Assembly (NCBI GenBank): GCA_018873245.2
Contig: JAEMBT020000001.1
Span: 20,362,141-20,426,140 of the forward strand
DNA length: 64,000 bases
Direction: 5' to 3'
From: Archegozetes longisetosus
Taxonomy: Eukaryota > Arthropoda > Arachnida > Sarcoptiformes > Trhypochthoniidae
Shown here: one piece after another, positions 1 to 10,756 of the stretch
Layout of the letters: the number at the start of each line of letters is the position of its first letter
Position numbering within the stretch: position 1 is the first letter of the stretch
Made by a program: the position numbers and the translations under genes
The notes under the pieces: model-generated
What the model was told of the DNA's origin: nothing
The model's database searches: none
Seen by the model: the letters and a program-made list of their open reading frames with translations, nothing else

Positions 1-1850
1 TTTTATGATTTGGTTTTTCAAAAAGAATACGACCCATTCTATGACCGCTTCAGTGTTATACTCAGCGCTAACAGTCGTTCAATTGGGAATATGCACTTAT
101 CATATTTGATGTCAAACTATAACTAAAGATGACGCCAGCATTTCAGTATATCTACTTTCGACTCAACTTTTCGGATAACTATGAAATAAAAACTCGTTCA
201 TTTGACCAAATCGAATGCTGCAAACGATTCAATGTATACCTAGTTTCCTTTGGGACAGTTTTCTCAAAAATGAATTGAAATTTTTTGAAATAATCCATAG
301 AAAAACATTAACTTAAAGTATTGATGCGCTAAACAGTTAAGTATGATCATTGAAAATAACTATTAGAAATATAACAGCATTACCTTTATTGTCAAATGTA
401 TTAACATTGAGCAAATTTATGCGAGCGAACGCATTTTCAAAAGATATAAAACAACAGTAACGTCATTTCATAGACTTGTTCTCATTTGCAGTCTCATCAA
501 GTTGAGCAAAGAGGACCAAACATATGTTCGGTGAACCGTAGTTCAACATTTGATCAAATTCATAAAAAATTGAGTCCTAAGATGTTCCTATTATTTAATT
601 GATCTATTAACTAACTGCTAACCAAATCAATTTAGTTACTAAATAAATATTTAAACCATTGTTGATAAACATGTGTATTTGTGAGTTGTTGATCTAAATG
701 AGGCAATGTTTAGGTTCGGCGCTTCTATTTCCTTCTCTGATAAGAGAACTAAACTTAACAATAGCTTGATAACTGCTTATAGCGGAATAGTATTGATTGA
801 ACTGCTATCATAAAAGTGAGTGATGGAAAGTAACAGTTAATTAAGTTTTTTGCGAAATATTCATCATTAAATAAGTCCATAAGTATACAAAAGTGATAAA
901 AATTGAAGTAAGCCTTCAGAGGTTGTCCATTCAACAGTTTTAAAACAAAAGCTCAAAATGTAAAATATCACGTAACATGCTAATGGAAATCATAATCTAT
1001 ACAACAAAGTCCAATGAAAGATCAAATTGCATCAACTTTGAGAAGAGATAAAAATAATACATTTCTATTTTAAAATATAGGGTCAATACATATAAAAGAT
1101 AAAAGAACACATAGACTTTATATATTCTGAGATAAAGTCGGAATATCTTGTCTACAACTTAGCTAACAGTTGTAAAAGGAAATGGTCAAACTAAATCTTT
1201 GATAAACGATTGAGTAAAGCATCGGATTTGATGCTATCTCATTCTATCGCAACAAAAATGACAATTTCGGTTTATTGTTTGTCAAATAACTATAATAGAT
1301 CCATAAGTTGCACTTTAGATGATGTTCTCCTACAAACAGTAACTAAAATTGATCACTTTATAGTGAATAAAATGACAAATAAAATCTGAAACAGTCAAAT
1401 TAAGAGATTAGCCGTGCCAGTAGAGAACAAATAAAGAACTTGTTACATGTAATCATTACTAGTACAGTATAATGAATCAAATGTTTCATTGTTGAAGTGC
1501 TAATCAATAATTTAGTTTCGAGTGAAGCGAAATAGAAAAGTTAATACTGTATTGCTTAAGCCATTATTATTTTACAATAGCTCAACATTATGTTAAATCA
1601 TATGATAAATAGTTATTTTATCTTCTATTTTCATGGGAACGAGATTATAGAGTAAAAATCGCGAAATATCAGAATGAGATAGACTTAGTTTCACTATTTG
1701 TTCACAATTTTTGATCAATTGAAACAGCAGAAAAGTCAAATAGCTTTGATTTACTAACATTTTTGTCGTATTTTTTATTCTTACAAATATTTATGGCATC
1801 AAGGTCTTAAATTTAAATCAATTTTTAGCAGATCACAATCAATTTGTAGT
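1..1850. other. AT-rich intergenic, no gene seen
   Basis: I see no open reading frame of note, no tRNA-like fold and no clear inverted repeat in this stretch. It is upstream of the small membrane-protein gene at 1899. Confidence 0.6.
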
Positions 1851-1853
1851 TTT

Positions 1854-1860
1854 TATAAAA
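1854..1860 (+). promoter_or_regulatory. Candidate TATA box of the 1899 gene
   Basis: TATAAAA lies about 40 bases before the first ATG. With the usual spacing of about 30 bases the transcript would start near 1885, leaving a very short 5' leader. In DNA this AT-rich the match could be chance. Confidence 0.35.
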
Positions 1861-1898
1861 TGTATAAGAAAAATAACTGAAAATAGTTGAAGTTAGTA

Positions 1899-2130
1899 AT
1901 GATGAAGATATTATTACTGTTACTTTTGCCATGTTTTCCAATCTGTTGGGCATTAAAAGGTGTGGTAAATATGGAGATAATTCATCAAAAGTGTTTTCAT
2001 CGATCGGTCGCACCAATAATCAGATGTCAACTTACTTTTCAAAACAATGTCAAACAATCGATCGGTAAAAGACCTTTTTATGTGAATATTTCTGAAGTGA
2101 ATGAAGAACAGCTGAAAACTGTTTGCTGTG
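1899..2130 (+). CDS. Cysteine-rich single-pass membrane protein, exon 1
   Basis: First exon of a two-exon gene that would give 164 residues. Two ATGs in tandem (1899, 1902) precede a leucine run (residues 5-10) and a short-side-chain end near residue 18, a typical signal peptide. The exon then carries Cys32, Cys43, Cys76 and Cys77 and an N-glycosylation sequon at Asn63. It ends at a GTAAAC donor after the first base of codon 78. Reading on through the donor meets a stop within ten codons; splicing to 2200 restores the frame exactly. I do not recognise a named family. A Cys-Cys pair followed by a Trp-Asp and another Cys resembles small orphan membrane proteins I associate with arthropods, but that is memory, not a search. 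Function unknown. Confidence 0.65.
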
Positions 2131-2199
2131 GTAAACATTTATAAATTTAAGGAATTGACAAAAGTTCACTTTAAGGCAGTTTGAATTATTTTCTTGTAG
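2131..2199 (+). other. 69-bp intron
   Basis: It begins GTAAAC and ends TTTTCTTGTAG. The phase is 1 on both sides: the G at 2130 joins GA at 2200 to make a Gly codon. Stops in the retained reading on the donor side support removal. The short length is normal for small arthropod introns. Confidence 0.65.
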
Positions 2200-2462
2200 G
2201 ACTTTGGGATATGACATCTTGCATGAAAGGTGCAGCTGTTAAGTGGTCCAATTGTGAACCCAATAGCATAACAGCTTTTAGTAAGGATATTGATCAAATT
2301 GCAAGTAATCAAGAATTTGACGAGTGTCATAAGCATTATAGTGAGGGTTCAATAAAGTGTGGTTTTCCGATGTGGGCAACGATTACTTTAGTTGTTATCG
2401 GTATCATTGTATTAACTTCAGTCACTTGTGTCCTGCGTAGATTTTGTAGGAGAACAACTTAA
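2200..2462 (+). CDS. Cysteine-rich single-pass membrane protein, exon 2
   Basis: Second and last coding exon (residues 78-164). It opens with Gly-Leu-Trp-Asp and carries Cys85, Cys96, Cys120 and Cys131, giving eight ectodomain cysteines with exon 1. A hydrophobic segment at about residues 136-156 is followed by a short basic tail (Arg157, Arg158, Arg161, Arg162), so the orientation should be N-out, C-in. The tail also has Cys154 and Cys160, possible palmitoylation sites. No AATAAA is obvious in the next 250 bases. It could be a small surface receptor or adhesion protein, but nothing here identifies a ligand. Confidence 0.65.
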
Positions 2463-3950
2463 CCGTAAAATATTTATAGATGCTATATTGTGTGAACAAT
2501 TTTACTTAACCTTCAAAAATTAGAACAAAAGTCAAATTTCTTCAATTTTCTATTATTGCGTTTTCTCATCATCATAAAAGAAACTCATCTTTGACGACAT
2601 GTTTTTTACTTATCTATCGACAAATTACTATTTTTCCGAAACAAAAAATCGATTTCAAATTGCTGATGGCAACTTTTTTTAGAATAGTTTTATTGAGATA
2701 ATGTTTGAATAATATACAGTTTCTTATTGTGTGCACACAAGTATAATGAATGTATTTAATTCTGTCAAGTTTCTAAAATCGGTAAATAATAAGACGTGAC
2801 ATCACCTGAATGTCTGAATATGTTGTCGATAGTTTTTATTCGTCTGTAAACTCATTGATCATGAAACCAGGTTATTTTTCACAAAAATTTAATTATCAAA
2901 TTGTAAAATTGCATTGACGAGTAGCAAATATTTGAATGTCATAGCGTTTTTACTTTGTCAAACATTTATAAGAACAATAGATTTATCGGAATATTCCTTT
3001 TACTTGAAAAAAATCCAAATTAGAAAACCTCTAACTTGAAGCTGCATTAACTATTTATTAAACACAAATTTACATCTAAGATCTTGAAAAATAAATTTTA
3101 GTTTTGACTACGGTACGAGAATTAAAATATTGATATTCGAAAACAAATAAGTTCTTTTCACCTTGGAAAACTTTTTATTTTTTCGTTTTTGATAATTAGC
3201 CTGAAGCTGACCTTAAAAGCAGTTATACGTTTAGCCTCTAAACAGAGCATTATATCAATTAATTATATGATTTCAATCTGCTATAAACTTGAACTTTAAA
3301 GCAGAAAACTTGTTTAATACGTCTTCCGGAATTGTGAAAAAACCACCTAAGTGCACTTAAGATCCACGAAAGTTCAATCGATAAATAGATATTAAGTTTT
3401 CGGTAAAACTGTATTTGAAGCAAAAGTCGACAACTAAATTATCTAAACTTTTGACTAATTTAAGCATTTTGGCTTGTTTCATCGCCAATATTATAAATAT
3501 GTGTATAAAGTTGAGTTAGTTTATCTATTTTAAAGGTCAGGTTTTGAAAAATGCTGAAGTTCACTACACACCAGTATGACTACACATATTTTCAACTAAA
3601 GTTCACATTTAAAACCGAACAAGTTTTTCATTATTTATTGAACTAATTTTTTATTTTTACTTTTCAAGTAATATCCCGCGAATACTGGTTTACGAGTGTT
3701 ATAACTATAATTATGAGATGTGCACTAATCGCAGTTCACGATCAGTAACCCTTTTTCCTGATTTTTAATTCATTCTTATTATTGTATACGAAATGAAAAA
3801 AACAAGTCTAACAACAAATAAGTTTTTTCGACTTTTCTTAAGTATAGGTCAACAGAATAGGAAACACTATTTAAGGGCGAAAAAAGTTTCAAACATTTTC
3901 ATATCGATAGTTATTCTGCAAGGTTGTCCAATTCGGTGTTTAAAATTTTA
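2463..3950. other. Intergenic, no gene seen
   Basis: AT-rich spacer between the two plus-strand small genes. I see no coding frame, TE terminus or long inverted repeat. The 3' UTR of the upstream gene must lie in its first part. Confidence 0.5.
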
Positions 3951-3954
3951 AGAT

Positions 3955-3962
3955 TATATAAG
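3955..3962 (+). promoter_or_regulatory. TATA box of the 4014 gene
   Basis: TATATAAG lies 52 bases before the ATG, which would place transcription start near 3985-3990 and give a leader of about 25 bases. This position fits the gene start well. Confidence 0.45.
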
Positions 3963-4013
3963 TTGAAAACTATTATCTGTTTAGAAATTTTTAAATAATA
4001 TCTAATAAAAACA

Positions 4014-4448
4014 ATGAAAAAAATTCTGTTTTTTAGTCTATTTGTTGTTTGTTTGCAAGTTTTGAATTGCTTTAAATTGAAGACAAAGAAGCTAGCATTA
4101 TCAAGACAGAAACGTGTGCCAATCGCAGAATCATTGATGTCGCGAATGAACTCTGGCTTTGGTAATAATGATGATCAAATGATTATTTGTACGAATCGTT
4201 TTAATTGCGAAGATTTCTGCCGGAAAACTTCAAATGGTTTATTGTATAATAAGGACGCATCACAAGGGTCAACAGTCATTACAGATTCTCACAAATTAGG
4301 GATACAACTAGGCCGAAGAAATGATTGTGATAAATGTAGTCTCATCTATTCTAATTGTGATGATAAATACCTGAATTTTGCCTCTAAGTTTTGGGGTCCG
4401 GCCTACAATAATATGTTTATCTCAGCCAAAGCAAAAAATAAAATCTAG
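4014..4448 (+). CDS. Secreted cysteine-containing precursor protein
   Basis: A 144-residue single-exon ORF starting at ACAATGAAA, an acceptable animal start context. Residues 1-19 form a signal peptide (Lys-Lys, then a Phe/Leu/Val core, ending at Cys19). Arg31-Gln-Lys-Arg34 is a furin-type cleavage site, which suggests a short pro-segment and a mature chain from Val35. The mature part has six cysteines (59, 65, 69, 105, 108, 115) in two clusters of three, enough for three disulfides. There is no transmembrane segment. A TATA box and an AATAAA signal frame it. I do not recognise the spacing. A secreted signalling peptide or effector is possible; no toxin or hormone family can be assigned by eye. 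Confidence 0.65.
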   Translation: MKKILFFSLFVVCLQVLNCFKLKTKKLALSRQKRVPIAESLMSRMNSGFGNNDDQMIICTNRFNCEDFCRKTSNGLLYNKDASQGSTVITDSHKLGIQLGRRNDCDKCSLIYSNCDDKYLNFASKFWGPAYNNMFISAKAKNKI

Positions 4449-4508
4449 TGACCGAAGTATCAAATAATTTTCAATTCTGTAGTAAAGTCCAAATACGTGA
4501 AAGACAAT

Positions 4509-4514
4509 AATAAA
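4509..4514 (+). terminator. Poly(A) signal of the 4014 gene
   Basis: AATAAA 61 bases past the stop codon, at the expected distance for the 3' end of this small gene. Confidence 0.5.
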
Positions 4515-5010
4515 TTTTGCTTATAGCTATGTTTTATTATACGAACAAATCTGAAGATAAAAATCTTGATTATTCTATACAGACTATATTATATAAAATA
4601 GCATTACTTTAGATATTATTTATGACAAACCAAATATTAGGATTCAGTTTTTTAAATTAAAGTTCAAAATACGGGTAATTTATGATTATTTAAAATTTTC
4701 AAAACAAGCCTTTCTTACTGAAGCAAAACATTATTTTTAATGAAAAAGTAAATTTAAAACTTGCTGTATAATTAAATTTGACTTTATTATATCATGTTAC
4801 TGATAAACTTTATTGTATTACAATTGAGACCATCTAAACATGATTTGAATCCATAACTTTCAATGTATTTATTATCTAGATTATAATTATATTTATAACG
4901 GAACTGTAAAATTCTAACAAATTAAATTACAAATCATTAATGAGTCTAATTTTTAGTAAAATCAAAATCAAAGGGCAATAATTTAATTGACTAAAAGTCG
5001 AATGACCAAA
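4515..5010. other. Convergent intergenic spacer
   Basis: About 500 AT-rich bases between two convergent genes. If the minus-strand gene is spliced at 5016 this would be intronic or 3' sequence of that gene; I found no convincing next exon in it. Confidence 0.4.
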
Positions 5011-5012
5011 AC

Positions 5013-5675
5013 TTACAATGTTTTAGCTCTTTTTCTTGGAATCCAGGAATTGAGACAATTTAGCTTTTCATGACTATCATTGAAGGCGGTCACTTTCTTG
5101 GGTTTGTCCACATCCATCACTTCGATCGGCTCAACACTAACTTTCTTGTTGCTAAATAACTTGATTCTAATTAATGCGAAAAAAGATGAGAAAAGAGAAT
5201 TTTTAAATTCTTGTCTTTTATCTTCTCTACGACTCCTATAAGTTTCTTCTTCATCAATATCATCGTTCGTTTGATCATACAAATCGTCCGGATCATATTC
5301 TTCAATAGTTAGGCTTTTATTGTCAATTGGTTTAATATAACCATCGTCTGTTGCTATAACTTCTTTCTCTTCTGGCTCTTCATCTGATTCACTATACTCA
5401 CCGTAATATTGATCTCCTATGGGATTCAGTATAACTTCTTCTCCATTATGTTTGGGTTGGACAGATGCCCTATCATTCTCAATTTTATCACTTTCTTGTT
5501 TTAGAAATGATTGCAAGGTACTCAATCTTGCCAAACGACTCGATATTTCCTCTTGTCGATCATGAAGATCGACATGAATATTTGCTTCAGAACTAGAACT
5601 TGACGGAGGGCTTAACGTTTGAACATCTTGAGAGGACTTGGTTTTAGTACCGAGTGTGTGGTTGTATTGTTGCAT
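5013..5675 (-). CDS. Acidic hypothetical protein, possibly an incomplete exon
   Basis: A 220-residue ORF from a true ATG. In order it shows a polar Ser-rich N-terminus (Pro-Pro then five Ser, about residues 23-29), a short helical stretch with Leu/Arg spacing (about 45-60), a strongly acidic middle with Ser-Asp-Glu-Glu and Asp-Asp-Ile-Asp-Glu-Glu-Glu blocks (about 95-145), a hydrophobic Phe/Leu patch near 160-172, and a basic C-terminus with a Pro-Arg-Lys-Arg-Ala-Lys nuclear-localisation-like motif. It is too long and compositionally organised to be a chance ORF in this AT-rich DNA. The TAA stop overlaps GTAAGT (5016-5011), a consensus splice donor, so the real protein may continue in another exon. 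I do not recognise the family; a nuclear or regulatory disordered protein is inference. Confidence 0.55.
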   Translation of the reverse strand: MQQYNHTLGTKTKSSQDVQTLSPPSSSSSEANIHVDLHDRQEEISSRLARLSTLQSFLKQESDKIENDRASVQPKHNGEEVILNPIGDQYYGEYSESDEEPEEKEVIATDDGYIKPIDNKSLTIEEYDPDDLYDQTNDDIDEEETYRSRREDKRQEFKNSLFSSFFALIRIKLFSNKKVSVEPIEVMDVDKPKKVTAFNDSHEKLNCLNSWIPRKRAKTL

Positions 5676-5743
5676 CTCGTTCAGCTATAAGGAGCCGCTT
5701 CAACCAATTGATTAGTTATAGATAAATGAAAGCACTTTCGGCA

Positions 5744-5752
5744 ACTTTATAA
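5744..5752 (-). promoter_or_regulatory. Candidate TATA box of the 5675 gene
   Basis: On the minus strand TTATAAAGT lies about 70 bases upstream of the ATG, and a CCAAT (reverse of the local ATTGG) is nearby. Start of transcription would be near 5717. Confidence 0.35.
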
Positions 5753-5759
5753 TCCTCCG

Positions 5760-6899
5760 TCCCGTAATAAAGCCGAAGATTCAAACTGCTCATATTTTGG
5801 CTTGAATTTTGACATTTTTTGAGTACTTTTCTGAATAAGAAACACAAAAGTTATCTTTATTTTGTTAGTCTGTTAAATACGATGATAACTTTATTTTAAA
5901 AAATAGCGTTTTTATTGATTGCTACTTCTAGTTATCTTCTCAACAGTCAAATGTGTTCTTATTATGAGATTCACTTTTTTCTCATTAATAGTAATCTATA
6001 ATTTTGAATGAGAAATGAATATTTACAAATAAACGACGAATATGTTTATGAATATACTAATGCTTTGAAAAATAGAAACCAAACGAAGTAGATATTACAC
6101 CATATTAAGAATTTTCGAATAATTCGAAAAAATATATTCGTGACAAAAGTCATTTAAATTAGCTTAGAATTCAAGAACGATAGCGTATGAAGTTTGCAGC
6201 AATCGATAACAATATGAAGTCAACCATCATTTATACGATTGGAATGGTTCATTAAAGTATGTGTCAATAGTTCATTAGCGTATCAATTGATCCATTCGAT
6301 GTCTCTGGCTTCTTTCTTAATATTATGTCACTTATAGAGAGCGGATGTACGAATATTCTTTCATTAATAAGAGTTTCAAAATTAAGACGAACCCCTCACT
6401 TATAAAGTTATACTCATACTTTCGTAATTTTTCACATAAAATAGCATAAAATGAATCTCTATGATTTTATATAAAACTGTAACCAAGTAATAAGTGCTTC
6501 ATATACGAATTGTTCATCATTGCAATCAACAACTCATCGACAACACGATATTCTACCTAAGTTTTAATATTGACAAATGGATAGATGTGCGTAGTTCTAA
6601 TTGTTTATTTTCGTGATCAATTTAATAATTTGTTCTACTTTATATGAGTGTGTCAACCGAGGAGTTGCCTCATAGAAATTTCCAAAAAATTGAATGACTA
6701 AATATTAGTTTTTAATTCGTAGTCTTATATCATATGTCCTCTGGACTTCTAAACTCAGACACTAAATACAAATTTTCTTTAATATTAAGCATCGATCAGG
6801 TGCGACCTATGAACAATTATAAGGAAAGATCGTCTGCAAACATTAACTGCAAATATTTGACTGAAGCAAGCGCAGCTTAAAAACCGTGTTTATAAAATG
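5760..6899. other. Intergenic, no gene seen
   Basis: AT-rich sequence upstream of the minus-strand acidic gene. No coding frame or clear repeat terminus was seen. Confidence 0.45.
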
Positions 6900-6901
6900 T
6901 A

Positions 6902-7118
6902 CTATCACCTCCAAAAGTCTTTGTTAAACTTTGCGCCAAAATTTAAGGGAGAGATATGATTGAAATAAAACTTTAATTTTTAAATTTAAAAAGTTAATAG
7001 TAATGACAGCATTCATAAAATAATATTTTTGGTAGTGAATTTCATAGCATTCCCTCAAAATTTTGGTCATAATTTTCTGTGAAATTTGAATTTTTACGAA
7101 GACCTTTGGAGGTGGTAG
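6902..7118. mobile_element. Small Tc1/mariner-type MITE with TA duplication
   Basis: The ends are TA-CTATCACCTCCAAAAGTC and its imperfect inverse GACCTTTGGAGGTGGTAG-TA, with a TA on each flank. Pairing continues weakly inward (AAAATTTAAGGG against CCCTCAAAATTTT). There is no coding capacity in 217 bp. TA duplications are what Tc1/mariner transposases leave. Confidence 0.6.
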
Positions 7119-7120
7119 TA

Positions 7121-9514
7121 TAGACAGTAAAATATTTTGTAAACTTAATTGCTCATCATAAAGTTGAATAATAGCAGTTGGTATTATTTAATAGCACTAG
7201 TAATTTTATATTGTATCTAGCTCTTTAATCACTCAAATTTACTAATTCAGTATTTTTCAAAGAATAATCTTTTATGATTAACAGCAGTATTGATGCACTT
7301 GAGGTTTAAGTGTGACTTAACCAAATTGTCGGTATGAGAAGAGACGCGAGTTTGGATCTGAAATTTGAACAATTAAAAATTAGCTGCGCAAAGGTCCTAT
7401 CGTCTAAATCTAGAGAAAATCTAAAATAGAAAATTACGAATTATCAATTTTTGAAAAGTCACCCTTAACTTAGGTCTTATTTGTAAATAAGGCTGTAAGA
7501 CTATAAGAAGTATTGAGGATTACTTTTAAATTGAAAAGAATCTCAATTATTAAAGAGTTTAGAATTAGTTCAATTTTGATATCTTTATCGACTTTTAGCT
7601 TAACTTCAGTACAGTTTGATATGTATTAGAGTTTGCACTAATAATGATTTGTATAATATGTAAATCATTGATAAGTTATATTGCTTTTGTATTTATACAA
7701 AAATTTTGTCAGTAATACCTGTCAAAAGCTTGTCTTTATATTATATTGGTATCAGTTAGGAGTTGGGTAATTTACTGAAATCAAAACTTATATGTACTAT
7801 GTTACTACTTATATGTTTTAATGTATATGTATTGGCGTTTTAGTCTCGAACATAAGGCTCAGATTAAAGAATATATTCTATTAGTCTATGAGACTAAATG
7901 ACTAAAACAATATCGAATATCAAGTTTCTGGTTTAGGTTTTATCATTATCGAGAAACTCTTTCTCGATATTTTCTGATAGAGAAGCTTCCTTGTAGTCAA
8001 GGCTTCGTTTATTATACTATATGATTACATTTTAGGACATTTACTCAATTGTTAGAATCTCCTTAGTGAATCGGGGTCATATCTTTCAACTAGAAGGAGA
8101 AAAGATTTCAATTATACAGGGTTCGAAGATTACTCTCCGAAACCCTGTTTTTCTTGATGTATCAAGATGTTTATCTCAACAAATATTAATATCTACTTTA
8201 TGATTAAATTGATTGTGTCAAAATATGATTCGCTTGGGTCACATTATGTATTCAAATTTGAGCATTCTTTATTTAAAATAAATTCATTTTACCGTAGCTT
8301 TCAATAAAAAACCATTTTCAATGAACTTTCAACGAAAACATCATTTTATTGCCGCACTGTCTTATTTTACTCAGAATCAGATTTACCATCCCTTTGGGAA
8401 CGTATTTGATAAGCTTTCTAATAGATTGATAAATAAAGTGCCTTCTGATTTTTGAAACTTCAGAAAATTGTTATTCCAAAAATTTCCTGTTAAATATTTC
8501 AATAAAATTTTATCTATTTTGATTATTCTTTAGAAAGAGAAACTTTTTACACAAAATAGCTTTAAGGTAAGAAAAATAGGATTTCGGAGAATTGACTTTC
8601 GAATAGTCTACCGAATACCACCATACAGTTGATACAATGACACGTATGACTCTTCTTTCTTAAAAACCTTAAGCCATTAACCAGTTGGGAATTAAAAGAT
8701 TTTTCCGAGAAAAGTGCTTTGTAGCTTGTCACTCAGTTTTTCTATGCAAAAATTAAGTAAGACAAATGATCGCTAAGCGAAACTTTATTAGCTATTTTCA
8801 CTCCAATCTAAAATTTGAATCTTGAAAACAACTCAACTCGTAAGGCAAAGTTTCTTCTCGCTTGGGTAAATTCTTTTCCCTTTATCTAAGTGAATGTTGT
8901 TTGTGTTTCGATGTGTCTGTTAGAAATGCGTTTCGAAATTGAGAAAATTTTAGTTATCTAATATAGTTACCAGAGTTCAACAAAATAGTTGAAAAGAGTA
9001 ATTGGTCAATATAATTGTAAACCAAACCCTCATATTAAACCTTGAATCTTACTATCAAATGTTGACTTTTAATATATGACTCATATTTCAATAATATATG
9101 TATTGAAGCATAAATAATGTACTAGAAGATGTCTTAAAACAATGAATATCACTTTGACAATACTCTAATTATTGGATCAAGTTTTCATAATAAAGGAGGT
9201 GTAAATAAACGGGTTGCACAATTTTAAGCTCGAATTTCAAATACTAGTGAAGTAAAATCATTTTCTAATATGTTATACACCCTTTATATGAACAAAGTGT
9301 TATATTAATATCTATTATGAGTTTTTAACGAATTGATTTTTACGAAAAGTATAATTAAAGTGAATTGTGCAATACTTGCTTTTTATAGTCAAATCATGCT
9401 TTGTATAAAGTTTATTATTATAGATACTTGACAAATTTTAGTTCAAAAGTAAGAATAAAACATTGCTCAACATTTAAATAATATTGTAAAAGTATTACGA
9501 TAGATTAGTGGCTT
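7121..9514. other. Intergenic with minor hairpins
   Basis: No gene seen. A stem-loop at about 8117-8150 pairs ACAGGGTTCG with CGAAACCCTGT. At about 9191-9290 TAAAGGAGGTGTA is opposed by TACACCCTTTA, perhaps a decayed MITE. Confidence 0.4.
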
Positions 9515-10213
9515 TTTATATGTGAAACTTTACCTCAAAAATGTACGATAGAGAAAATAAAACATAATACATATCATGTTAAAACTGAAAAGTAAAGTAA
9601 CTGCATACATAATCACATATTACTAAGTTATAGATCTTATCAAAACTTAGTCATTCTTAAGAAGACAATTATTTATTTAACACAACTCAAAGTGCTGAAA
9701 AATATTCAACTCTTTTTAATTTGGCTTATTACTATTTGTTTCAAATTATCTCTTATTTGAGATATTTTGCTTGTAATTACAAATTCAGATCTATTCAACT
9801 TTTACTCATACTTTAATAGTTTCTTAACATTAACTTTTCATAAATGCTATTTAGTTTTCAGGTAAACGTTTTTCAGGTAAAGATTCATCTGAAAAGTTAA
9901 AGTTAAGGTAACTCTAAAATATGTTTAATAATGTTGCAATTTCAAACAAACAATCTCAAATATAAGACAAAATGAACAAAACTAGTAGTAAGTTCAATTA
10001 AAAAGAGTTGAAAATGTATTATCTTAGCACTGTATGAGTTGTATCGAATAAATAATTGTCTTCTTAAGAATGACTAGGTTTTGATAAGATCTATAACTTA
10101 GTAATATGTGATTATGTATGCAGTTACTTTACTTTTCAGTTTTCACATTATATGTATTATGTTTTATTTTCTCTAGCGTACATTTTTGAAGTAAAGTTTC
10201 ATATAATAGACTG
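9515..10213. repeat. 700-bp near-complete palindrome (fold-back element)
   Basis: The outer arms 9515-9683 and 10042-10213 are inverse copies at an estimated 90-95% by eye, for example TAACTGCATACATAATCACA and its complement. Pairing continues with more mismatches through the interior (CAACTCTTTTTAAT against ATTAAAAAGAGTTG) to a centre near 9864. Almost the whole unit is therefore one hairpin. There is no coding frame. I could not fix a target duplication. Origin as a MITE or by snap-back duplication is inference. Confidence 0.75.
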
Positions 10214-10748
10214 CTATTTCATTCAGAGCATTATTTGATATTAAATGAAGAAAGTTTGATGGTGTATTTTAACATGGATATCAATCTTATGCTTAAAATT
10301 TATAATTGTGCTTATGTTCCGTCGATTTTTATAGTTGTTACTTGTTATGTAATTGCTAAGAAATTATTGATATCCCTTATTTTATTTTGATATCATAAAT
10401 TTGGTTGATTCAATGAAGAATCGTCAATTTGAAGGTACTAATATTCTTATTAAGCAACTCAATTTTAATATAATATAAATATTTTCAAAAAGTACATTAT
10501 TCACTCTATTTATGACATCAAAATTACCGAGAATATTCAATTATAAATATAAAAAATTTTCGAATTTATTTTGAAAATACTGGCACAAGACAATTTATCG
10601 CGAGGGTTGAAAAATTAATTACAATATAATTATTTTAACGTTTCAAAATCTTTCATTAATAAAATCAATAGAAGTATAATTGATTTACTTTATGTAAAAA
10701 CTTTTTAAAAATTTTCTAAAAGCCAACAGGGTTATATTAGATTTAAAT
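10214..10748. other. Intergenic, no gene seen
   Basis: AT-rich spacer between the palindrome and the hAT relic, with nothing recognisable. Confidence 0.45.
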
Positions 10749-10756
10749 ATTGCAAC

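Noticed and set aside
1825-2138. Minus-strand frames opposite the small membrane-protein gene
   Set aside because: Shadow frames of the plus-strand exon, which has a signal peptide and matched splice sites.
8117-8150. GGGTTCGAAGATTAC resembling a tRNA T-arm
   Set aside because: No acceptor, D-arm or anticodon arm fits around it; it is a simple stem-loop.
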